A stretch of 64,000 bases of DNA from Isoetes taiwanensis (GCA_021234155.1 JAJEKV010000057.1:8646108-8710107); one strand, 5' to 3'; shown: positions 12,138 through 24,920, numbered from the stretch's first letter. The notes: a model not told the origin generated them from the sequence alone. Numbers and translations: made by a program.

Positions 12138-12239
12138 TATATATGCTAATGGGGTCTCAATCATGGTGTATTTGGTCAGTTAATTTAGGTTTTGGTAGTA
12201 TATCTATACGTTTGTTATTTTCAATTTAGGTATGTCAAG

Positions 12240-12660
12240 CTGGTAACCAAGGTGCTAAGGGTTTGGTCATATTTTAGGATATGCCCTCAGCCAATGAATG
12301 AGATTTACCCATAGAGTAGATTTACCTATATAAAGCAAGGGTTCCTCCTCATAGACCAAAGGTTCAGCCACATATCTTTGGAATGAGATATCTTGGAGCT
12401 CTTTCTCTTGAGATTTACCCATTTTAAGCAAAAAATAAGGATCTCATTTTTTCCTCCTTATAGACCAAGGGTTCTCTAATCTTTATCTTCTTCTGGTAAC
12501 CAAGGTGCTAAGGGTTTGGTCATATATCTCTACCCTTCCTTCATGGGTATAGATCCATAGACCAAAGGTTTTGACTTATAGACCAAGGGTTCTCTAATCT
12601 TTATCTTCTTCCTGCACGATATCTCTACCCTTCCTTCATGGGTATAGATCCTTGCTGACA
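12240..12660 (+). repeat. Short interspersed direct repeats
   Basis: Three phrases each occur twice: aaccaaggtgctaagggttt (about 12244 and 12496), gaccaagggttctctaatct (about 12465 and 12580), and ctacccttccttcatgggta (about 12530 and 12626). The pattern suggests staggered local duplications. Confidence 0.7.
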
Positions 12661-13059
12661 CTTCCCTATTCTGCCTACAATAATTAGGCCCAGCTCTTCT
12701 CCTGCACCATCCAACTCTTGAGCCTGCTTGACGGTCTCCACACGAGCATTGTAACTGCCCACGAGTCGTTAGTGTCATCAGTTCCAGTTGGAGAGGGAGT
12801 GCATAATTTACCCATTCTACCATTTTAAAGAATCCACTTTACATAGGAACTTAAAGCTAGGCCTGTACTAAGTTTAAATTTTTTGCAAAATGGATGATGT
12901 CATTACATAGACATGCATAGAATTATAACATATAAAGAATAACGCTTTCATATATATTATAAAAGAAACATGCCTATTAACAAAAGATTAATACAACATA
13001 AAGAGTGGAGAAGATCCTAAGTGGGACGTAATATCCTAGAGAGATGTTCTTGCGTGTGG

Positions 13060-13195
13060 TCCTTATTATGAAGAGGTATATGCTATAAGGAATTGCGGCT
13101 CATCCTTATGGCAGTTCTTCCTTATCCTTCATAGAGCAAGGATGGGATAAATGAATGAAGAGACATATGCTATGACGGATTGCGGCTCATCAAGG
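13060..13195 (+). repeat. Two copies of a ~35-bp unit
   Basis: The unit reads approximately gaagag-atatgctat-a-gga-ttgcggctcatc and is present near 13070 and 13157. No function is apparent. Confidence 0.55.
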
Positions 13196-13996
13196 GCTAG
13201 GGCAGCTGCCAACGACTTTAGATCCATCCATATTCCCTTGTCCATCCAATAATAAAAAAGGACGAGTCTCTGCCTTATTGATTCGCCCACGAGCTATTGA
13301 GTTCAACTCTCAAACGTATGCAAAAATGGCACTTGCTCTGTAAGTGCTAAGTTCTTGTATCAATATAAATGCCATTTATTTGAAACGAGCATTTATGATT
13401 ATTTTAGCTATAAACAAGAATGATTGCAAGAGCGTTGAAGAAAAAACAAACAAAATAAATAAAATGTCCTAGTTGCCAACTTGAGTCTCGTTTGCCAAGT
13501 TGGAATTGTTTACTATCTAACCTATTATATGTCGACCAAATAGCTTGATGAGGTTAGTACTTATTCAAGTGGATGTTCTTTTAATGTGACTAAACACTTG
13601 AGAACAAAGAATTTCTATCACAAAATATATAAAAAAGAAACATGACGAACCTATCTTTTTATGTGAACCACCACTTGAGGAATTTACTAAATCTACTTAT
13701 TGACAAAGTAATATAAAATCCTTTTGAACAATTTCAAGGAACAAGGGCATGTGGAAGGGATATTGCCTATAAGTTTTACAATATATTTGTTCTAGATCCA
13801 CATGGAAATGAACATTTAGAAATATTAAGAAAATATGGAGTAAATTTAAAAGAGCAAATAATTGATGTAGTGACAACATCTCTCGACAGTAGTTTGTCAT
13901 CAACTCCATATGCAATGGAAACCATTAAAAAATCAGAGACTGATTAGAGAAAATGACAAAAACAAGTATATTCTTAAGCAATGTCAACGTTGAGCT

Positions 13997-16042
13997 ATGT
14001 CCATATATAGACACCCACGTCTATTGGATGTTCAATTAAAAAGCATGACACCTGATCATCATCATAATGGAGAATTGCCTCAACATGTTGATGTTGATGA
14101 AAATGATGTTGAAGGCGGGGGTTTTACTGCAACTCAAATCAATGGATTGCCTCATGTTCACGCACATGATAGAAGCATCAAATATAAGTTATTGCATAAT
14201 CTCAAGGAAACATTGTTCCCAGATGATCCATGCCATGACTGCCACAATATCACATTTCATGGATTCATTTTAGCACTACAATACATTTTTCCAATCTTTG
14301 ATTGGTTACCAAAATACAAGCTTGGAGATCTCAAAGCTGACTTCATTGCAGGTATCACGATAGCCAGCTTATCCATTCCACAAGGTATTGCATATGCAAA
14401 GCTTGCAAATTTACCTTCAGAATATGGCCTTTATGCAAGTTTTATTCCTCCTTTGATCTATTCAATCTTTGGTAGTTCAAAACATATAGCTCCAGGCCCT
14501 TCTGCAATTCTATCAATTCTTGTTGGGGTCCTTGTCCAAGCAGATGTTGATCCTGTTGCAAATCCTCAATTTTATCTAAAAATGGTATTCACAGCAACTC
14601 TATTCGCGGGGATTTTTCAAATTTCTCTTGGTGTATTAAGGTTGGGATTCATCATGGATTTGCTTTCTGATGCAACCCAAATAGGATTTGTATCGGGGGC
14701 AGCCATCATACTATGCACCCAACAATTGAAAGAGATTTTGGGGCTTCACGAATTCACCAAAAAAACTGACATAATCTCCGTTTTTAAAGCCGTTTTCAAA
14801 GACCCTCATAAGTGGAACTGGGTGCCAATTGTGATGGCCATTTGCTTTATCTCCTTTATATTGACTACTAAATTCTTGAGCAAGAAGAGAAAATTCTTCT
14901 TTTGGATAAACGCTGCAGCACCAATGATGTCAGTGATCATTACGACGTTATTTGTATGGCTAACGAAAGCAGAAGAAAGGGGTTTAAGGATTGTGGGTGG
15001 CTTGAAAAAAGGGCTTAATCCTGCATCGACCAAGATGTTGGTTATGCATGGATCTGACATGATAAGTGCAATGAAAATTGGAGTTGTCGCCGCATCAATT
15101 TCTCTAATGGAATCTATAGCAGTAGGAAGAATATTTGCATCAGCCAAAGGATACCACATAGATGGCAATAAGGAAATCATTGCAGTGGGAGTCATGAACG
15201 TTGTAGGATCATGCACATCATGTTACCCTGTTGCAGGAACCCTTTCTCGATCTGCAGTGAATGTTAGCGCGGGATGCAGATCTGCCATATCAATTATAGT
15301 CATGGCATTTTTTGTTATGATTGCACTATTGTTCCTGCTGCCTCTGTTCCATTACACGCCCAATGTGATTCTATCTTCCATAATCTTTGCTGCAGTAATT
15401 GGTATGATTGATCCTATTGGTGTATATTCAATATTCAAGGTGGATATCATAGATTTTGCTGCATGTATGGCTACATTTTTTGGCGTTGTGTTCATCTCAA
15501 TTCCAATAGGACTAATGATTGGAGTGATAGTTTCATTAATTGGCATGTTGCTGCACATGGCCAGACCACATACTACGTTGTTGGGGCAAATTCCTCATAC
15601 TGGTGTTTACAGAGATCTTCATCAATATCCTGAAGCAAGCAAAATGGAAGGAATCCTTATCATCAGAATAGATGCTGCAATATATTTCTTTGGAGCAAAT
15701 TACATTCGAGAACGTGTTCTCAGATGGGTTGGAAGTGAAGATGCAACCTCAAATCCAATTCGTTTTGTAATTTTGGATTTGAGTCCTGTAATTACCATGG
15801 ATGTAACTGCAGTTCATGCCTTGGAAGACTTGTTTAAGACCTTAGAACACAAGGAGAAACAACTTGTAATAGTTAATCCTAACAACGGTGTCCTTGTAAA
15901 GCTAGAGAAGTCAGGATTTATTAAGCTTTTGGGTGAAGACTGGGTCTTTCTTGCTGTGGCTCAGGCTATTAGTATGATCAGAATCATTTGTGGTCATCTA
16001 AATCATGAACAAGATGAGCAACAACATGAGGACCGTGAGTAG
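13997..16042 (+). CDS. SULTR-type sulfate/proton symporter, intronless
   Basis: This protein should carry sulfate with protons across the plasma membrane or an internal membrane (SLC26/SulP family). The single 681-codon frame starts at ATG 13997; a second in-frame ATG lies at codon 17. Residues 1-70 are hydrophilic and His-rich. A transmembrane domain of about 12 helices follows, with the SulP hallmark PQGIAYAKLANLPSEYGLYA at 128-147 and a conserved CYPVAGTLSRSAVN segment near 412. A C-terminal STAS domain covers about 548-660 (RIDAAIYFFGANYIRERV, then VILDLSPVITMDVTAVHAL). The length is normal for plant SULTRs and there are no internal stops. What is odd is the lack of any intron, since SULTR genes of land plants usually have many. 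This suggests a retrocopy, although no poly-A tail or target duplication is visible. I cannot assign a subgroup. Confidence 0.95.
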   Translation: MSIYRHPRLLDVQLKSMTPDHHHNGELPQHVDVDENDVEGGGFTATQINGLPHVHAHDRSIKYKLLHNLKETLFPDDPCHDCHNITFHGFILALQYIFPIFDWLPKYKLGDLKADFIAGITIASLSIPQGIAYAKLANLPSEYGLYASFIPPLIYSIFGSSKHIAPGPSAILSILVGVLVQADVDPVANPQFYLKMVFTATLFAGIFQISLGVLRLGFIMDLLSDATQIGFVSGAAIILCTQQLKEILGLHEFTKKTDIISVFKAVFKDPHKWNWVPIVMAICFISFILTTKFLSKKRKFFFWINAAAPMMSVIITTLFVWLTKAEERGLRIVGGLKKGLNPASTKMLVMHGSDMISAMKIGVVAASISLMESIAVGRIFASAKGYHIDGNKEIIAVGVMNVVGSCTSCYPVAGTLSRSAVNVSAGCRSAISIIVMAFFVMIALLFLLPLFHYTPNVILSSIIFAAVIGMIDPIGVYSIFKVDIIDFAACMATFFGVVFISIPIGLMIGVIVSLIGMLLHMARPHTTLLGQIPHTGVYRDLHQYPEASKMEGILIIRIDAAIYFFGANYIRERVLRWVGSEDATSNPIRFVILDLSPVITMDVTAVHALEDLFKTLEHKEKQLVIVNPNNGVLVKLEKSGFIKLLGEDWVFLAVAQAISMIRIICGHLNHEQDEQQHEDRE

Positions 16043-18160
16043 ACTTCCATTGATTGATTGAACATAATAATCAAATTACTCCTTTTCTAATATCAACAAT
16101 GTTATTGAATAGATAAGACTAGGGATAGGTTCTGATCCTATTTTTCAAACCTTCTGTATGTAATTTTTCTAAGAAAAATATTTTGGAAATATAAAATATA
16201 TTTTCGACAGTTTAATACCTTAACCGAAAGAAAAAAGAATCCAGCGCGGATACGTCTCCTTCTGGGTGCATAAGCATATAAATTAAAAGAGATATGGGCG
16301 CCATGTTATGCGACTGCCACATGTTGTGCCCGCCTTTAACCAGTTTGCAGACACATCGTTTCCAGCATGGCCACAAAGTTGTGAAACTGCGGACACGTTC
16401 CAAAATTTTGTGGCAGTCGCATTAGGAAAAAACGTGGTCATGCATGAAAGTGGCGGATGCATGTTGTGGGCTTGCGGCCGCAACATTACGGCTGCATTTT
16501 TGCCTGGACATGACCACACCACCATTTTTACAGCTGTGTTTTTGGTATTTTGCAGCCGCACCATTGTGTATAAAACAGGCGCAGTCACGATGCTTCGCTT
16601 GTGCACACCAAGAATGGTGAGCACACCCCAACCGTCCTTCCCCCACCCCTCACCCTCTTTGTTTTTGTTATAGCGCTAGTTTTTTCTTGTCTTAGCATCC
16701 TAGGGTCCACTGAGTTTCATGGGCCTGCCTAGCTTGGCTTCACCGCAATTTATTCCAGCGCCATAAAGCTTGGGCACTTGACCATGCGAGCTCATTGGAC
16801 CTGGTCCATGTTGTCAGGATTGACGTTTGCATTGCCTTGCATTACCATGAGCTATCCTGGTAGTGTTCTATGGTGCATGGATGTTGTTTTGATGATGCTT
16901 CAAGAGCGCTTGCTACTATGCCCTCACTCCCAATAGTACTGTGCATGAATGGCCAGCATTAAACATGGGATTGGAGTATACGGTGGCAAGCACTTGAATG
17001 GTACGTAAGATCATAAGCGAGCGCTTTATGGCACTGGCTAGTAACATTTGGACCGAGCCAGATCGTGTCATTTCTTGAACCATAGACACAAGATGGGCAT
17101 CATTTTCTTAGCAACCAGAGCAACCAAGGAAACATATAGATCTATAACATCGAAAATAGCAACCAGTGAACCTTAACACTAGAGTCGTCACATGATGTAC
17201 CAGAAAATGTGCATTTGCATTGTTTGCTTAATTTATTCTTACATGTTAATATATGGCAGTCATGTTGCATGGAAAAAATACCTAAAAATCTATTGGTCCT
17301 AGTTTATGAGAGTTACACTTAGGTAAATGTAAGGGGGGTAAGTCTGTTTTGCTTAATATTTAGATAGAGTAAAACTGTTTCGGTAAGAAGATTTTTATTA
17401 TTTTTTTCATTATTTTTATATTTTTCTTCCTAGAGAGTAAGACACAAAAAACTGCACCTCAATCCGAGGTCTCAGAAGGGAGATAGGGTTATTTGAATAT
17501 GACAGGGTCAAAACTGTTATTTGTCTTCTGTGAACCAATACTGGTTTTTAGAAAGCTGTTTCCAAATCAAATCTCCAACTTTTGTAGGGAAAGGAATTTT
17601 GACCTAATGGAATCACCCCAAAAACAAACACATAAAAAAAGCACAGCGTTCATTCACAAGAAATCAAGAAAGGTTTGTATACTCGAGACAATTACTGGTC
17701 CACCTTCTTTTTAAAATTAAAAACTCCCTCATGTTAATTGATTTTAGTTTCAATTGTGGGATAATCACGTCATGAGCTACTCCATTCATTAAAAATAATC
17801 AATGCTCATGATCTTGAGATTAGAGTAAACTTTCTAGTGTCCATTCCAAGTTATCTGTTTAGATTACGCGTTCTATGAATTTTATAAACCTATGCATTGA
17901 ATGGTGAACTCAAAACTTGTATTTTCAAACTTCTCAAGTTGTGGAAGCAATGCAAAAGATAAGATAAGATAAGATGAATTTTTACGTCCACGGGAACCCA
18001 ACGGGTTATGGGACGGCACATGCAAGGGCAACAACCCATCTAAAACCTGGGAACTAGGCCCCATCACCAAACACAATAACCAAATATTAAAAAGCTACCA
18101 AGAATAAGATAATATAATGCTAATGCTAGTGGAAAATTTATGCTTCCAAAATTATCTAGA
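16043..18160. other. 3' flank of the transporter and gene-poor DNA
   Basis: AT-rich sequence after the stop codon probably includes the 3' UTR (16043 to about 16200). Between 16307 and 16421, ATGCGACTGCCAC and its exact reverse complement GTGGCAGTCGCAT bracket about 90 bp, with GC-rich sub-repeats around gcggccgcaac near 16480. A pentamer run (aagat)n is at 17958-17979. No gene is recognised. Confidence 0.5.
17958..17979 (+). repeat. (AAGAT)n microsatellite
   Basis: The pentamer aagat is repeated about four times in a row. Confidence 0.8.
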
Positions 18161-18167
18161 CATAGTC

Positions 18168-18770
18168 AGTCCAAGGATTGGAAGGCCATTGATCTAGAAT
18201 AATTCTTTGCGCCCCCCATTACCTTGCCCATTTCTTTTTGCAGACGGGCTGCCGCCTCACCTTTGAGCTCCTCCTTACGGTTACACAATTGAAGAGGGGA
18301 GAGGTCCTCTGCATCTTGAGAAACTAGTCCCTTTGAGATGGTTCAGGTGTGAAGAACATGTAAGCGGCTAAGAGTGTCTTGAAACCGAACCAAAAGATGG
18401 CGAGGGCGATCGGTCTGCCGCTCCCACCCTAGTAGCGGAGACAACTCCACCAGCCTCCACATGCATGACATCGGTGAAAAATGTAAAGCAAAGATCCATA
18501 TCGAAAGGGCATCATCTTACGCCTCAACCCCCTATAATACGCAAGTTTAGGCTCCTAGTAACAGAAGATACTGAGGCAGCCTGCTCCTGTCTGCTAGCTC
18601 GGCACTGTGACTCCTGGTCCCCTTGGGATTGTGGAGATGTCTGTACGCCCACCTCAACATGTTCCCTTTCCAATGTCTGCACTTCCGCTTCAACACAATG
18701 CTTCTTCTGTGGCTGTAACTCTGTATCTAGTGTCTGTACTGTGGCTATAACTATGAAAAATAAAGGTTGA
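18168..18770 (-). pseudogene. Coding relic of unknown family
   Basis: On the minus strand, 18290-18168 gives a plausible C-terminus, KEELKGEAAARLQKEMGKVM, ending SMAFQSLD and a stop. Just upstream, in another frame, is a hydrophobic stretch ALAIFWFGFKTLLAAYMFF, like a membrane helix. Further upstream (18770-18600) a different frame has a recurring VQT motif (TVQTL, EVQTLERE, GVQTS). I do not recognise the family. The pieces need frameshifts or introns to join, so this is either a captured gene fragment or an old retroelement piece. Confidence 0.35.
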
Positions 18771-18779
18771 TTGCTATGT

Positions 18780-20680
18780 CTATTTTTTATTGCTGGTCCA
18801 CATGTTTTAGGATCATTCAAAAAGCCATAACATCCTCATCTTAATTGGTTTTAAACTCGCCTTAAGAATATATAAATTCCATGTATAGTATTCTATTTGA
18901 AAAATTTGTTAATTGCTAGAATTGCATTATTTAATGGTAATGTTGACGCACGAGAAAATTGAACCTATATAAATCTCCACTCACCCTTCCAAAAATCATG
19001 TTAGAGGAGGTAAAAAATCACCATATCATCGTATAAGTGACAAATGAACAATAAATAGAATTGGTAATGATAACTAGAGAGCTTTACTTCTATATCCAAT
19101 TCCTCTAACTGTGGACCACAATGGTCCATGCATATTTATATTCAAGTCTTACATATAGTAGTATGTTATTTTTAGCATCGAATTGCAGATGTATGTTGCC
19201 GATGAAGCTTAAATCCATAAAAATTATAGTCTATCATGAAAGACAAGCTGAAATTACTATTATTATACCTAAAATAGGAACTCCTAAGTAGCAAACACGT
19301 GTCCTAAGTTTATGATAGTAAAGAATAAGAAGATTTCATCGCGTGCTTTGCACTATGTTTCGTCAGTCGTGAGTTGAAAAAAATGTTATCTTACCTTAAA
19401 ATATGGCAAACCTAAGTACAAACTAGAAATAGTCCGTGTCTATTTTAAATCAAATCTTCTACATAATGTGTTACTTTTAACATGAAATTCAAGGTTTATG
19501 TTGATAAAGAAGGGTCACATTCATAAAACAAAACTGCCTATCATAAAAGATGAGTTTTTTGTACTATTACCATAACTAAACTCCAATTTTGCGTACTGGC
19601 AACCACTTTTAAATATAAATAATACATGGTTATTCGCCATATTTAAGTTGATAAAATTCCTTTTTATGTAGATATAAGTGGAATGTATGAAGTGCATCAT
19701 TTGTTGCCCTTAGAAAGCTTATATATGGGTTTAGTTAAACTATTTTAGTTCTATTTTTGTCTTGGATTTTGTGTCGAATCTTCTTTCATGAAAATTGAGA
19801 TCCACATGACCTATAGAGTTGACAACTTATGGCCGCAAGTCTTACGTCAAAACTTGTTATAGTAAAGGAGAAACAACTCACAATCTCAAACAGCTTTTTT
19901 GAGCTAAATATGGTTTTAAGACTTGTCACTTCATATATATATAATGTCATCTAATAGCAAGGAAACATGAAGACATGCAAATCAACATGTTTTATCATAA
20001 AACATCAATTACTTTTAATTTTAGAATCATTTGGACTCCTTTATGCTAGAAACTTAGAGAATGCAGTTCTGGCCTGGCGTAAAAACTGCTGACACAAGGC
20101 GCCCAAAAATTAATTAGCATTCATAATCATGAATAAAGTTAGTATAAGGGTGGTTTTAAATACATGCAAGTCATAATGTCAATAAAAACTAGATGACTTT
20201 CATGGTTTTGTAAAATCACTATGAGTTTAATCATGGTTCTTATACTAATTTTATGTCGTACACTAGTTTCATAAAATTATTACTATTTCAGAAGGTCGTT
20301 TTCAAGAATTCATTGTCAATATTATAAGTTAATATGTTTTTACATATTAGTTATTATTTATCATATACATATTTTTAAACCTAGTTTTCATCCTCCCAAA
20401 TTTGTTTTTATTAGTTTAAAAAAACCATGCTTGATTTTGAAAATGTGTCATGGTTTTGGGCATGTATCAAAAACCATGCTTCAAATCCTTCCACTATCAT
20501 CAATGTATCATGCTAGTGAAAGTTGATTGCATAAGTCCATTGTGATAAGGGATGTCTAATGCCCTAATATGAAACTCTAAAAATTGTCGAGCATGTTCCT
20601 AGGACTTTTATATCTATCTATTGTTTAAATTCGGTTTTTCCGGTTTGGTGAGAAAGGTTTTTTGGTTTTTCTTTTAGCCT
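18780..20680. other. No gene recognised
   Basis: The region is strongly AT-rich. The only structure seen is the inverted copy of the 1310-1520 repeat at 19590-19805 and loosely repeated tcatggtttt words near 20200-20480. Confidence 0.5.
19590..19805 (-). repeat. Dispersed repeat, inverted copy of 1310-1520
   Basis: This is the reverse complement of the 1310-1520 segment over about 210 bp with scattered substitutions. Shared landmarks are gtactggcaaccac and gtgcatcatttgttgccctt. Confidence 0.75.
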
Positions 20681-20689
20681 AATTTCCTA

Positions 20690-23600
20690 TGATTGTTGGC
20701 ATTTTAGTCACCGGAAAATATTCCGATGCTTCCAAAAATCGCTCACATTTTTTAATATGTTTTCAAGTTGCAGGTTTTAGGGGTTTTTTCTTCCTTGCTT
20801 TTCCTTTCAATTCGGGCATGCATTGCCACGAAATTTCGCCCTTTCTGTGCATCATCTATGCACCGACATGTAATATTATCCATTTCGAAATGGGTAGATC
20901 TTCTTTAGGCTTCCAAAACGGTGCGATTTTATATGTTCTTGCTGATGGGCATGTGAAATTGTATTTTTTGTTGCAACAGACACTGCAGAAATCGTTGCAT
21001 AATGATTCTTAGCAAATGAATCAAAGATAGGCGCATGCAGTGTATCGATTCAGTGGGTTTGTTAATTGATAAATTTATTTTGTAAATCACTTCTGTTCAT
21101 CTGCTGATTTGGGAGTTTTAATAACTTCTGTTCATCGGCATTTTTTTTTCCAGAAAAATCGCTTGATCCGGTATTCTAGAACCCTTCGATCATTTCTTAC
21201 TTCACAGAACCTTTCGATCGCTCATCCTTCTCCTCGCTCTCAGTCTAGGGAGCATTTCCAAAGGTGCTGGACGACATTTCATTGCATGGCATTCTATCTT
21301 GCTGCAGTTTGCAAATATTGGGTTGTATATTTCTGAAGCTTTTGATTTTTCTTATCCTCTCATTGCGAGCGTTCTTTTTTCAGGTTACTGTGGCATCTGC
21401 AGCGAAAACTCTGTTTAAGAAAACCGTGTTTCGGCCATTTTTTTCAAAAGCCTCCACTCTTCTCTCCGAAACGGCAGCATGCTCGGAGTGATGATTAGAA
21501 TTCGCAAACGAGACTAATGCCGATTTGAAGAGGGATTCATTTAGCGTTTTTAGGGCTCTTAGATTAGTCAGAAGGCAGAGCCAACCAGCCGATTTTGGAT
21601 TTTGAGGGTCAGTAAGAAATAAACCTCAGACTGACTTGGGATTCATGGCGCGCAAATAGCTTCGTAATTCTTTTTGCGTTCATGTTTGTGCCATGTTTTT
21701 CTTCAGGTACTTTGATATTTATGCTTGAAGTATGGTGCAAGAATCGGTGCCAACCCTGCATCTAAGCTCCCGGAAGCATCTTGGGTTCCAGAATTTTGAT
21801 TGAAGCAAGCAGTTCGTATTCGGCAAAGTAGTGCTGCGTCTATCTTTAAATTTTTACCCTTAGATGAAGTCTTCCCATTTTTATTTTTAGGTTGTTGCCT
21901 GGATGGAGCTATTCTCTTCTATAAATTTGGTTTTGCAACCTTCCATCTTTGAATATGATCCATGATATCATAACCAGCAGAGTTGGCTGTGCCTTCCGCT
22001 CCATGTGCTGGGCATAATTCACCATAGCCATCACTTGGCTGGCAACCTCAGGGTGAAGGCCTTCTCTTTTTATATTGAAGGCAGGCAGGGTGAAGGTTTT
22101 CTCAAATGCTATATTTATTTTCGATGTACTCACAGATGCTGAACTGGTAGTAATCTGCCTACTACCCTGTGGCATCTACTCTTGAGGCTTTTGGTTGATT
22201 GGGTCTTGAAATTCCCTAATATTCGTCTACACCAAGAATCAGAGGATATTAGCTTCATCTCTTACTCTGTTGGTCTTTCAGATTCAACCAGGAAAAGATC
22301 GTTTGAGTCTCTTTGTAGGTCTTAAGTTTAAACTGTGATATGTGTTTAAACGGTGATATGTGCTTTGCAAAAAGTCCAGTTGTTTAATTGCGATTTTTAT
22401 TTCCATGTGCAGGAACTAGGCTCAGGCAATTCCAGTATCTTGACTCTCAAGGCTGATTATTATCTCTTAGAAATCTGTAGATGAGCCCACAAGGTAGTTT
22501 TCTTCTTCGAGATCATAGGGTCCACATATGGACACCTTTCTTGACATATTTTTTATCTGTTTAGTAATTTCCTTGCTTATTTTGGGATGCTCATAGCAAA
22601 GCTCATGCAGTCTTGCCAGGTACTTTGGTGTCCAGTCCTAAATGCTTAGTACAACGTTATTGCGCCTTGGCCAGTGAAACAGGTGCAACATCTTTTATAT
22701 TTTCATCGTTTGTCACTTACGGATATAGCATTTCTTGAATTTCACAACCCATTGAGAGGCAAAGCCACGGTGGTGCAACTCTGGCACTCAATGTGGCAAT
22801 GTTTTTGCAATTTGTACCATTTTTGCCATATTTTAAAGGTAGGGAACTGCTAACCAAGCAGTCTTAAATGTGGATGAATATTGTTTTGGTTTTCATTCTC
22901 AAGGTGGTTTTTGGTGAACCGTACTCTGATTTTATGTTGCTGATTATCAATATGTCAACTGTAGGTTGGGAGCAACCAATTTGTGAAGATGGGCTCTAGG
23001 AACAAGTTATGAACACGTTATATTGTTGTGGCTTAATCTATTACCATTTATCATTTCCAGGTCATTCATATTGTGGCAGATGTTAGACGTCTTTCCATAA
23101 CTGCAAGATAATAGATAACAATATTCATTCTACTTAGTAGTTGGACTAATGTTCTCCCAGGGTATTTTCTGCAGGGTGATAGGAAGAAATAAGGTGGTAG
23201 TTCGGTTAAATAGCCATGTGATAACAAGGCAGGGTTTGTATGATTTTTTGAGTCTCTTACAAGCTGCTGTAGCAGTTGTCCAAAAGGTACCTTGAATATA
23301 TTTTAAGTGCACAAAACATCGAAGACCAACGCTATTCTAAACACCAACTCCACACTTAGACATTCTATTTGTTACAAGGTTTCTTAGATTTTTATGCAAT
23401 TTGATTTAAATTGATGTTATTTGGTGACTTTTGCTTTCGTGCAAAAGTCGCACTAAAAACACAGTATTCCCAACGTAAAGGAACTACAAACTCTACAAAC
23501 TCTATAAACAAACAAGAATGTTAATATATGTATTGTGTTAAATGCAAAGTTTCCTTGAAGCAATCATTGTATTTTTGAACCTAGCGGCTATATTTTGCCA

Positions 23601-24458
23601 AGTAGTCTAGAGTAGTCTAGAATATATGCAACAATTGAAGGTCCATTTTCCTTAAACCTGAGGTATAAAGGACCATCTTATGCTATAGGCACAAGCTTAG
23701 ACTATCAAAAGTAGATATTTGGACAGTCTTAAGGAAAATAAGGAGTTCTCTTGGGCATTGCGGTATCATTATCAGGCTTGGGAGTAAAAGTGAAGGCAAT
23801 GCAATAAAGAGAGTCTTGAAGCACCGATTTCAACAACTCTTATCAAAATAACTCTTACCAAAATATGGTTGAATGCGCCTTCCATGCCTAAATTATTCTA
23901 TCTTAAAATAATGAGCATGGTTACAACAACATTTAAGATGATGTTACCATAGAGAAGTCCATATGTGCATGTCATCTATGATAATGAGGTTATTTCATGG
24001 GTAATTGATAACTGCCAATTTAACTTTACAGCTGGAATATTTAAAATTTAAAATTCCAAACATACTCCTCAAATTTTGCACGAACATTATAGATTTGAAA
24101 CAGATCTTCCCAGTTAAATCAAATTCATCTAAATTGGAGTCAAAATTCACAATTTATGTTCATATACATTGTTTTTTATAGCACTTACTTAAAACACTAT
24201 AACTTAAAGATTCCAACTCCATTTTAGACGATTCTACTGCTACTGGATAGCTTCACTCTCACTATAAGTTTCATGAAGGGCACTTTTTCAGTTATTGCCA
24301 TTTGAGCCAAATACCCTGCTTCTACAGATATTTCTAGAATATTTGTAAACTTCAAGATTACCACGGGACCAAAATAAAGTTCATTCTTGCCAATATCTGT
24401 TGTTGAAGTTGCACATATGGACGTTAAAGTCCGAGTAAAACCAAATGCCAGGACATTA
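20690..24458. other. No gene recognised; possible Helitron cargo
   Basis: Short frames exist (for example 20689-21012 plus and 21909-22175 minus), but none matches a family I know and no consistent exon chain was found. The stretch ends at the Helitron 3' terminus at 24459-24488, so it may be carried DNA. Polypyrimidine-AG sites around 20780, 21380 and 22410 hint at intron remains. Confidence 0.35.
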
Positions 24459-24488
24459 GCCCGGCAACGCCGGGCACCCGTTTACTAG
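24459..24488 (+). mobile_element. Helitron 3' terminus (plus strand)
   Basis: A perfect 7-bp stem hairpin, gcccggcaacgccgggc (24459-24475), is followed nine bases later by CTAG (24485-24488) and T. The stem differs from the other copies at paired positions, so base pairing has been preserved. The 5' end was not found. Confidence 0.75.
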
Positions 24489-24784
24489 TTCCTTAGAATT
24501 AGCAATGTTCAATTTAGATGTATGGATAAGGAAAAAATTGTTGAGTCAATGATACATGTCTCCATCCTCATTTCCATAACCTTAGTTTAGAAGTCCATAA
24601 CACTTAGCCAAATCGAAACCTTAAAACCTTAAGATAATACATAAGGTCATTTTTTAGACTCAAACAATATTCGTATCCATTGTAACATTTAGCAATAAAG
24701 CTATAGATGTTCAAATAATTAAATTCACTTAGGCAACAAGTTAGAATAAAATGCTTCACTTTTATCAACATGGAGTTCCCTTCG

Positions 24785-24920
24785 CTTTTTTGTATGATTT
24801 TTATATGATTTTACAGCTGTATTAAATGAGACATACTAATTGGTATATCTAGAATGCATATACGCCTTTTATTAATTTTAGTGTTTTTGTTTAATGGTTT
24901 AGACCCATGTGCCATGTTAT
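24785..24920 (-). repeat. Inverted copy of the 30.3 and 31.1 kb repeat
   Basis: The reverse complement of this segment matches 30324-30470 and 31070-31225. Landmarks are the tatactaatt, gcatatacgcc and ggtttagaccca words. Two direct copies and one inverted copy in the window make it a dispersed element of unknown class. Confidence 0.65.

Noticed and set aside
14806-15216. 136-codon minus-strand frame
   Set aside because: It lies wholly inside the sulfate transporter and is its antisense shadow.
16308-16673. 121-codon frame after the transporter
   Set aside because: It overlaps the inverted repeat with GC-rich sub-repeats and has an open antisense frame. No family motif is seen.
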